Origin: JAAYAN01 sp964437215
GTDB lineage: Bacteria > Bacteroidota > Ignavibacteria > Ignavibacteriales > Melioribacteraceae
Length of the DNA stretch: 11,730 bases
Reading direction: 5' to 3'
NCBI GenBank assembly: GCA_964437215.1
Contig: CAYTFZ010000084.1
Span: 1-11,730 of the forward strand
Under the pieces are notes generated by a model. It made no database searches and was not told where the DNA came from. It saw only the letters and a list, made by a program, of their open reading frames with translations. Of the stretch, positions 6,570-11,730 are shown in pieces. The stretch's first letter is position 1. Every line of letters begins with the position of its first letter. Both the position numbers and the translations under genes were made by a program.

Positions 6570-8510
6570 ATGCGTTTAAGTTTTTTTGCCTGTGTTCTGA
6601 CAATCGTGTTGTTAATTACATCTTGTTCATCAAAATTATCTGAAAGCGTTGTTGCCGAGTACGGAAATGAAAAAATAACTTTAAAGGAATTTGAGAAGGC
6701 TTATATTAAAACTGTCGGCGATTCTGCAAAAGCAAAACAAGATTCTTTTGAAAGATATAAAGATTTTTTGGATTTATATGTTAAATACAAAATGAAACTT
6801 GCTGATGCCAAAACAAAAGGGTATGACAAAAAAGAAGAACTGCAGAATGAATTTATAGATTACAAAAAAAATATAGGCTCAACTTTAATAATAGAAAAGC
6901 AAATAAAAGAACCAGGAATTAAAGACTTATACGAAAAAAGAAAGATTGAATTCCGTGCAAGCCACATAATGATTAGAACAGATACACTTAGCGATGAAAA
7001 AGCAAAACTAAAAGCTGAACAAGTTCTTTTGGAACTGAAAAACGGCGGTGATTGGAATGAACTTGCTAAGAAATATTCTGATGACAATTATTCAAAAAAT
7101 AATGGAGGCGATGTTTACTACCTTCGTGCGGGTATGGTTGACGAATCATTTGAAAATGCAGTATTTGCAACCAATCCCGGTTCAATTTATCCTGAGCCTG
7201 TAAAAACCGATTACGGATATCATATAATAAAAGTAACAGATAAATTGACTGGCAGATTTAAGATAAGCCTTCAGCATATACTTATAGATTACAGAAGTGA
7301 GGCAGGCGGTGAATTTAAAACTGAAGCGCGCAAAAAAGCAGAAGAAATATTGGCAAGAATAAAGTCCGGCGAAGATTTTGGTGCACTGGCAAAAGAGTTT
7401 TCGGCTGATCCCGGTTCCAGAGAAAGAGGTGGCGATCTCGGGTATTGCGAACGGAGAAGATTCATAATAGAATTTGAAGAACCGGCTTTTAAACTTAAAG
7501 TCGGCGAAGTTTCGGATATAGTTGAAACTAAATTCGGCTTTCATATAATCAAATGTACCGGCGAACAAGAATATCCTCCGTTTTCAGAACAAGAAACTGC
7601 ATTAAGAAAAATGTATGAAAAGAGTTTATATCAAAAAGATTTAGAAAATCATATTCAAAAATTTAAATCGAAAATCAATTACCAGCAAAATGAAGAACTG
7701 ATTTCATTTATCGATTCCAACAATGATTCGGTAAAGTTTAATAAATTTTTCGAATCCGATTTAAGCCAAAAAGTTAAAGGAAAGCCGATAATTACTTTCA
7801 GCGGAAAAGAAATTCCAATAGACACAATTATTAATTATGCAATTACTGAAAGAATTTTTTCGAACCAAATAGTAAAAAGAAAAGAAATTGAAAGTACAAT
7901 AAACTTATTTAATAGAACAAGACTGATTGAAGAGGAAGCCCTGGCTCTGGATGAAAACAATGCCGAATTTGCTGATTTAATGGCCGATTATAAAAACGGA
8001 ATATATATATTCAAACTCCTTAGTGATGAAATTTGGAGTAAAGTTGATATTGACAGCTTAAAAATGAAAGAACTTTACGATGCGAATAAAGAAAAATATC
8101 GTTTTCCGGAAAGAATAAATTATTCGATGATTATGGTGAAGAAAGATTCGGTTGCAAATGCTTTGTATAGTGATTTAAAAAGCGGAGCAGATTTTAATTC
8201 AATTGTTAAAAGCGGACTTTCGCATTCCGGGCTTGTTCCTGTTGATATGAACGAGTATTCAAAGCGGGCAAACAAATTAAGCGTGGGTGAAGTATCTGCT
8301 CCCGAAAAAATAAATGCAAATTGGATAATTATTAAATTAACCGAACGCGAAATGCCACGTACTAAAACTTTTGAAGAAGCTCGTGCCGAAGTATCAGGAG
8401 AAGTACAAGAATCTGAAACAAAAAGACTTGATGAAGAATATAACGGCTATCTTAATTCTGTATATCAGCCAAAGTATTATTTCGAGAACTTAAAGAATGC
8501 ATATAAATAA
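6570..8510 (+). CDS. Lipoprotein peptidyl-prolyl isomerase with two parvulin domains plus a degenerate third
   Basis: A 646-residue exported folding factor of the PpiC/SurA/PpiD type, expected to be lipid-anchored in the envelope. It begins with a lipoprotein signal peptide (lipobox LITSC, Cys19). A helical SurA-N-like region spans about 28-120. The first parvulin domain runs about 126-224 (SHIMI at 131-135, GGD, YGYHII with His218). The second runs about 230-330 (QHILI with His236, GGDLG, FGFHII with His325) and is the best conserved. Residues about 395-510 then resemble the N-terminal helical region again. Residues about 512-594 keep the length and the DLKSGADF and GEVS landmarks of a third parvulin, but HIL is replaced by YSMIMV, GGDLG is lost and FGFHII is replaced by NANWIII, so it is probably catalytically dead. 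The start follows a good CGGAGG. The end overlaps the next gene by 14 bases. The isomerase call is secure; client proteins and membrane location are inferred. Confidence 0.92.
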   Translation: MRLSFFACVLTIVLLITSCSSKLSESVVAEYGNEKITLKEFEKAYIKTVGDSAKAKQDSFERYKDFLDLYVKYKMKLADAKTKGYDKKEELQNEFIDYKKNIGSTLIIEKQIKEPGIKDLYEKRKIEFRASHIMIRTDTLSDEKAKLKAEQVLLELKNGGDWNELAKKYSDDNYSKNNGGDVYYLRAGMVDESFENAVFATNPGSIYPEPVKTDYGYHIIKVTDKLTGRFKISLQHILIDYRSEAGGEFKTEARKKAEEILARIKSGEDFGALAKEFSADPGSRERGGDLGYCERRRFIIEFEEPAFKLKVGEVSDIVETKFGFHIIKCTGEQEYPPFSEQETALRKMYEKSLYQKDLENHIQKFKSKINYQQNEELISFIDSNNDSVKFNKFFESDLSQKVKGKPIITFSGKEIPIDTIINYAITERIFSNQIVKRKEIESTINLFNRTRLIEEEALALDENNAEFADLMADYKNGIYIFKLLSDEIWSKVDIDSLKMKELYDANKEKYRFPERINYSMIMVKKDSVANALYSDLKSGADFNSIVKSGLSHSGLVPVDMNEYSKRANKLSVGEVSAPEKINANWIIIKLTEREMPRTKTFEEARAEVSGEVQESETKRLDEEYNGYLNSVYQPKYYFENLKNAYK

Positions 8511-9309
8511 AATTAAATATTTATTTATTCCGATTTTAGTTTTAACCGGATGCGGTGATGAAAGCGCAGATAATAAAATTGTTGCGCGGGTTAAGCATGC
8601 ATATCTTACCGAAAAGGAAGTTGAATCTGCTTTGTCTTCCGAAAAAAATAACGGGACTTTCAGGGAAGAATATATAAGGAATTGGGTTGAAAAAGAAATT
8701 CTTTATAACGAAGCTCTAGAAAGAAAAGTTGAAAATAAAGAATTCCGTGAAAAACTTGATGAGAGCAGAAAACAGCTTGCTATTGCATTCTTTTTAGATA
8801 AATATTTTGGTGAAAATCATTTGCCGGTTAATGAGAAAGAATTTGTTGAGTATTTTAATAAAAACAGAGAAAACTATTCGGTTAACAGCGAGGCTGTTAT
8901 TTATAACGAAATAAAATTTAAGGATGAAAGACAGGCAATTCTTTTTAGGAACAGACTTATCGAAACTGACTGGGAAATAGCATCAGAAGATTTTGATAAA
9001 GATTCAACTGTTATTCTGAATAATAAAAATCATTTTGAAATATTCAATGAATTTCCATCTGTAAAACTTGCAAAAGTATTAAATGTATTAAATAAAGGGG
9101 AAGTAAGCATAATTCTGGAAGAAGAACCGAATGTTTTTTTGGTTGCACAAGTAATTGCCAAACTTAAAAAAAATGAAATACCTGAGTTAAATTATGTTCG
9201 TGAAAAAGTTATGGAAGATTTTGAAATTCTTCAGAAGAAAAAGCTCTTCTCACAACTGATTAACACTCTCTATTCAAAATATAATGTAGAAATTAAACAG
9301 GAATTTTAA
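8497..9309 (+). CDS. SurA-like lipoprotein with vestigial parvulin domain
   Basis: A 270-residue exported lipoprotein (signal peptide ending in lipobox LVLTGC, Cys19). Residues about 28-125 form a helical chaperone-like region of SurA-N character (KIVARVKHAYLTEKEVESAL, then an IRNWVEKEILYNEAL helix). Residues about 130-224 have the outline of a parvulin domain, starting YNEIKF and with NKGEVS at 199-204, but lack the HIL histidine, the GGDLG loop and the FGFHII strand. Isomerase activity is therefore unlikely. It probably acts as a holdase or as a partner of the two isomerases beside it. Its ATG lies inside the end of the preceding gene (14-base overlap) and its stop shares one base with the surA start, so the three are translationally coupled. 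No strong ribosome-binding site was seen. Automated annotation may call it hypothetical. Membership of the SurA/PpiC group rests on weak similarity plus context. Confidence 0.75.
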   Translation: MHINKIKYLFIPILVLTGCGDESADNKIVARVKHAYLTEKEVESALSSEKNNGTFREEYIRNWVEKEILYNEALERKVENKEFREKLDESRKQLAIAFFLDKYFGENHLPVNEKEFVEYFNKNRENYSVNSEAVIYNEIKFKDERQAILFRNRLIETDWEIASEDFDKDSTVILNNKNHFEIFNEFPSVKLAKVLNVLNKGEVSIILEEEPNVFLVAQVIAKLKKNEIPELNYVREKVMEDFEILQKKKLFSQLINTLYSKYNVEIKQEF

Positions 9310-10574
9310 TGAAAAAAATATTATTTGTTTTACTTTTATCTGCATCTATTTATTCGCAGGAAATATTGGATAAGGTTGTTGCAATAGTTGATAATGAAAT
9401 AATTCTTCAATCCGACCTTACCGGTCAGATTGCATATGTTGCTGCTCAGCGCAGATTGGATCCAAACAATGCGGAACTAAAAGAACAAATTCTGAATGCA
9501 ATGATTGAAGAAAAGTTGTTATATGCACAAGCGGAGCGCGATACAATTGAAGTGTCTAACGAACAAATTGATCAGCAGCTCGATTATCAATTAAACTTTT
9601 TTATTCAGCAATATGGTTCGCGTGAAAAGGTTGAAGAAGTTTATGGAATGAGCATTGAAAAAATAAAACGGGAATTGAGAGACGATGTACGAAAAAATCT
9701 TATGGCCCAAACTGTTCAGAATATGAAATTTGGAAATCTTCAAGTTACAAAACGCGAAATTGAAGAATTTTATGAAACTTACAAAGATTCTTTGGGGCAA
9801 ATTCCTGAAAGATTTCATATATATCACATTTTTGTTAATCCTACTGCAAATGCCGAACTAAAGAACAAAGCCCGGGATTTTGCACAATCAATTATTGATT
9901 CCATAAAGAATGGGGCAGATTTTGCAGAGATGGCTAAAAAATATTCTGAAGACCCGGGAAGCAAGGCTCAAGGCGGCGACCTTGGATTTGTGAAGAGGGG
10001 TTCTTTTTATCCTGAGTTTGAAGCGGCAGCTTATTCGCTTCGAAACAACGAAATTTCAGCTGTTACGGAATCTCCTGTGGGATTTCATATTATTCAAACA
10101 CTCGAAAAGCGGGGGCAGACAATTCATTCGAGACATATTCTTATAAAAATTAAACCTGATGAAGACTCGGATTTAAATGCTATAACAAAATTAAACGGTA
10201 TACGCGACAGTGTTTTAAAAAACGATAAACCTTTCAGCTACTTTGCACAAAAGTACAGCGATGACAAACAGACAAACTTTTTAGGCGGCGAATTAGGTAC
10301 ATTCGAATTAAGCCAGCTTGATAAAAATCTTTTTGAAATTGTTTCAAAAATGAAAAAAGGGGAAGTAAGTTATCCAAAAAGATTACAGGTTGATAATTTG
10401 ACATATGGGTTTCATATTGTTAAATTAGCTGACAGAATTCCAGCACATAAACCTACTCTCGAAAATGATTATGAGGAATTAAAAAAACTGACTGAATTTT
10501 CGGCTAAACAAAAGTTATACAAAGAGTGGATTAAAGAAATAAAAGAAAATATTTATTGGGAAATTAAAGAATAG
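9309..10574 (+). CDS. surA: SurA-type periplasmic chaperone / peptidyl-prolyl isomerase
   Basis: Periplasmic chaperone that in studied Gram-negatives escorts unfolded outer-membrane proteins to the Bam complex. The 421-residue length is close to E. coli SurA (428). A classical signal peptide (MKKILFVLLLSASIYS, cleavage likely before Gln17) has no lipobox, unlike the two preceding genes. The SurA N-terminal domain spans about 18-145 and starts LDKVVAIVDNEIILQSDL, a highly typical SurA opening. Parvulin domain 1 is about 168-268 (YHIF with His173, GGDLG 222-226, VGFHII). Domain 2 is about 274-378 (RHILI with His276, GGELG 326-330, YGFHIV). The C-terminal helix at about 385-420 would complete the chaperone core as in E. 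coli. The ATG overlaps the preceding TAA by one base (TAATG), and AGGA six bases upstream serves as ribosome-binding site. Identification is strong; the client range is inferred from the family. Confidence 0.94.
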   Translation: MKKILFVLLLSASIYSQEILDKVVAIVDNEIILQSDLTGQIAYVAAQRRLDPNNAELKEQILNAMIEEKLLYAQAERDTIEVSNEQIDQQLDYQLNFFIQQYGSREKVEEVYGMSIEKIKRELRDDVRKNLMAQTVQNMKFGNLQVTKREIEEFYETYKDSLGQIPERFHIYHIFVNPTANAELKNKARDFAQSIIDSIKNGADFAEMAKKYSEDPGSKAQGGDLGFVKRGSFYPEFEAAAYSLRNNEISAVTESPVGFHIIQTLEKRGQTIHSRHILIKIKPDEDSDLNAITKLNGIRDSVLKNDKPFSYFAQKYSDDKQTNFLGGELGTFELSQLDKNLFEIVSKMKKGEVSYPKRLQVDNLTYGFHIVKLADRIPAHKPTLENDYEELKKLTEFSAKQKLYKEWIKEIKENIYWEIKE

Positions 10575-10576
10575 GA

Positions 10577-11572
10577 ATGATATTGACGCAAGACAAATTA
10601 AATGATGTTGAATCTGTAGAATTGCTGAAAAATTATACTGCCAAAATTAAAAATGAAATAGGTAAAGTAATAATTGGTCAAAGCGAAATTATTGACAACC
10701 TTTTAATTAGTCTTTTTGCCCAAGGGCATTGTTTGCTGGTCGGTGTTCCGGGTCTTGCAAAAACATTATTGATAAAAACCCTTGCAGAAGTACTTGACTT
10801 AAAGTTTAACCGCATTCAGTTTACACCGGATCTTATGCCCGGCGATATAACAGGAACTGAAATTATCGATGAAGATAAAATTACTGGGAAAAGATATTTC
10901 AGATATGTTGAAGGTCCGGTATTTGCAAATGTAATATTAGCTGATGAAATCAATAGAACTCCTCCAAAAACACAGGCAGCGCTTCTTGAAGCTATGCAGG
11001 AGCACAAAGTTACTGCCGGCGGAATTACAAGGATTTTGCCCGATCCATTTTTTGTGCTGGCAACCCAAAACCCGATAGAACAAGAAGGAACATATCCTTT
11101 ACCCGAAGCCCAGCTCGATAGATTTATGTTTAATCTTTGGTTGAGCTATCCAAGTTTTCAAGAAGAAATCCAAATTGTAAAGTCAACTACCGGCAGTAAT
11201 CAGCAATCGTTAAATAAAATATTGGATAGTAAAACTATAAAAGATTTCCAACAGCTTGTTAAAAAGGTTCCGGTAGCAGATAATGTTATTGAATATGCAG
11301 TAAAATTTGTAAACGCAACAAGAACAAATAAAAGTAATGACGATTATATTAATAAATGGGTAAGCTGGGGAGCCGGACCACGGGCATCGCAATATTTAAT
11401 ATTAGCCGCAAAAACAAAAGCTGTGATGCAAGGAAGATTTACTCCGTCAATTGATGATGTACAAAGCGTTTTAATTCCGGTTTTACGGCATAGAATTATT
11501 CCGAATTTCAATGCCGAAGCAGAGGGCGTAAACTCTGTGGATATTATAAATAATATTAAAAAACAAATATAA
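10577..11572 (+). CDS. MoxR-family AAA+ ATPase
   Basis: A 331-residue cytoplasmic AAA+ ATPase of the MoxR branch, whose members are thought to act as chaperones in assembling or activating specific complexes. Walker A is GVPGLAKT (56-63), Walker B is LADEINR (121-127), and sensor 1 is ATQNPIEQEG (162-171), followed by the family signature PLPEAQLDRF. The GAGPRA motif (265-270) near the C-terminus matches the MoxR lid region. Length is typical. It starts two bases after surA stops. AGGA at 10573-10576 abuts the ATG at 10577 with no spacing, whereas TTG at codon 3 (10583) lies at the ideal six-base distance, so the true start may be two codons later. MoxR genes often precede DUF58 or VWA-domain genes; here the next gene is a lipoprotein instead. 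Coupling to surA suggests a role in envelope biogenesis, which is inference. Confidence 0.95.
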   Translation: MILTQDKLNDVESVELLKNYTAKIKNEIGKVIIGQSEIIDNLLISLFAQGHCLLVGVPGLAKTLLIKTLAEVLDLKFNRIQFTPDLMPGDITGTEIIDEDKITGKRYFRYVEGPVFANVILADEINRTPPKTQAALLEAMQEHKVTAGGITRILPDPFFVLATQNPIEQEGTYPLPEAQLDRFMFNLWLSYPSFQEEIQIVKSTTGSNQQSLNKILDSKTIKDFQQLVKKVPVADNVIEYAVKFVNATRTNKSNDDYINKWVSWGAGPRASQYLILAAKTKAVMQGRFTPSIDDVQSVLIPVLRHRIIPNFNAEAEGVNSVDIINNIKKQI

Positions 11573-11578
11573 CTGCTT

Positions 11579-11730
11579 ATGAAATTTTTCTTATCAGCTG
11601 TTACCTTAGTGCTTATCCTTGCCTCTTGCAATGATAAAATTGAAAAAATTGATGTAAAAAATGAGTGTCCCATAATCAACGAATTTGGTTTTTTAGCGGA
11701 TTCTCTTATTATGAATCAGGGACAAATAAA
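11579..11730 (+). CDS. Lipoprotein, 5' part; possibly an M23-type peptidase (3' end outside window)
   Basis: The frame is open from the ATG at 11579 to the window edge (50 complete codons). It starts with a clear lipoprotein signal peptide: lysine at 2, a hydrophobic stretch, then lipobox LILASC with Cys17. The following residues include NEFGFLADSLIMNQGQI (34-50). From memory, this resembles the segment just after the signal peptide in Bacteroidota M23-family metallopeptidases, where a 'yG...DSL....g.Ik.nQ' pattern leads into a LysM-like domain. That assignment rests on a short match and is tentative; no catalytic residues fall in the window. The start is six bases after the MoxR stop, with no obvious ribosome-binding site, so it is probably translated as part of the operon. 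Confidence 0.8.
   Translation, partial: MKFFLSAVTLVLILASCNDKIEKIDVKNECPIINEFGFLADSLIMNQGQI

Noticed and set aside
7182..7568. Open frame of 128 codons on the minus strand inside the parvulin lipoprotein gene
   Set aside because: It is antisense to the two conserved parvulin domains; its Phe/Tyr/Ile-rich composition is typical of the reverse complement of AT-rich, Lys/Glu-rich coding sequence.
11344..11679. Open frame of 111 codons on the minus strand across the MoxR end and the start of the last lipoprotein
   Set aside because: It overlaps two convincing + strand genes and has no recognisable domain or ribosome-binding site.
10577..11730. MoxR as part of a MoxR-VWA defence or ternary system
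   Set aside because: No VWA or effector gene is present. The coupled upstream genes are envelope folding factors and the next gene encodes a lipoprotein.

Overview
The window is a single-strand, densely packed stretch of AT-rich (roughly one third G+C by eye) bacterial chromosome. It looks like core genome rather than an accessory island. All seven complete genes and both edge-truncated genes lie on the + strand. No tRNA, rRNA, CRISPR array, insertion sequence or phage-type gene was seen. The organism is probably a member of the Bacteroidota/Chlorobiota/Ignavibacteriota branch. Evidence for this is the Bacteroidota-type promoter core (TTG, 20 nt, TAACTTTG) before the acyl-CoA ligase gene, and the tandem parvulin-SurA-MoxR cluster, which from memory resembles gene orders in that group. 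Clear AGGAGG-type ribosome-binding sites before two genes fit the Ignavibacteria side better than classical Bacteroidia. This assignment is inference.

Layout. Bases 1-1449 are the 3' three quarters of a transketolase gene, closed by a clean intrinsic terminator (1462-1490). Bases 1597-3411 encode an AMP-forming long-chain acyl-CoA ligase with its own promoter and strong ribosome-binding site. After a 125-base gap holding a short direct repeat and a weak inverted repeat, 3537-5570 encodes methionyl-tRNA synthetase with a zinc knuckle and a C-terminal tRNA-binding domain. A solitary beta-class DNA methyltransferase gene (5584-6513) follows 13 bases later, with no restriction endonuclease in view. 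From 6570 to the right edge runs a compact envelope-biogenesis operon: a 646-aa lipoprotein with two good parvulin domains and an apparent degenerate third, a 270-aa lipoprotein with only a vestigial parvulin domain, a SurA-type periplasmic chaperone/isomerase, a MoxR-family AAA+ ATPase, and the first 50 codons of another lipoprotein that may be an M23-type peptidase. Junctions in this operon are a 14-base overlap, a 1-base overlap, a 2-base gap and a 6-base gap.

How the genes work together. The first part is housekeeping: pentose phosphate metabolism, fatty-acid activation and translation. The second part looks like one functional unit for folding or delivering outer-membrane and periplasmic proteins: three exported SurA/PpiD-like proteins, a cytoplasmic MoxR ATPase, and a further exported lipoprotein.

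No clearly new biological system was found. The points most worth checking are the duplicated, decaying parvulin architecture of the two lipoproteins, the MoxR gene without a visible VWA/DUF58 partner, the orphan methyltransferase behind metG, and a perfect 22-base palindrome inside the acyl-CoA ligase gene.
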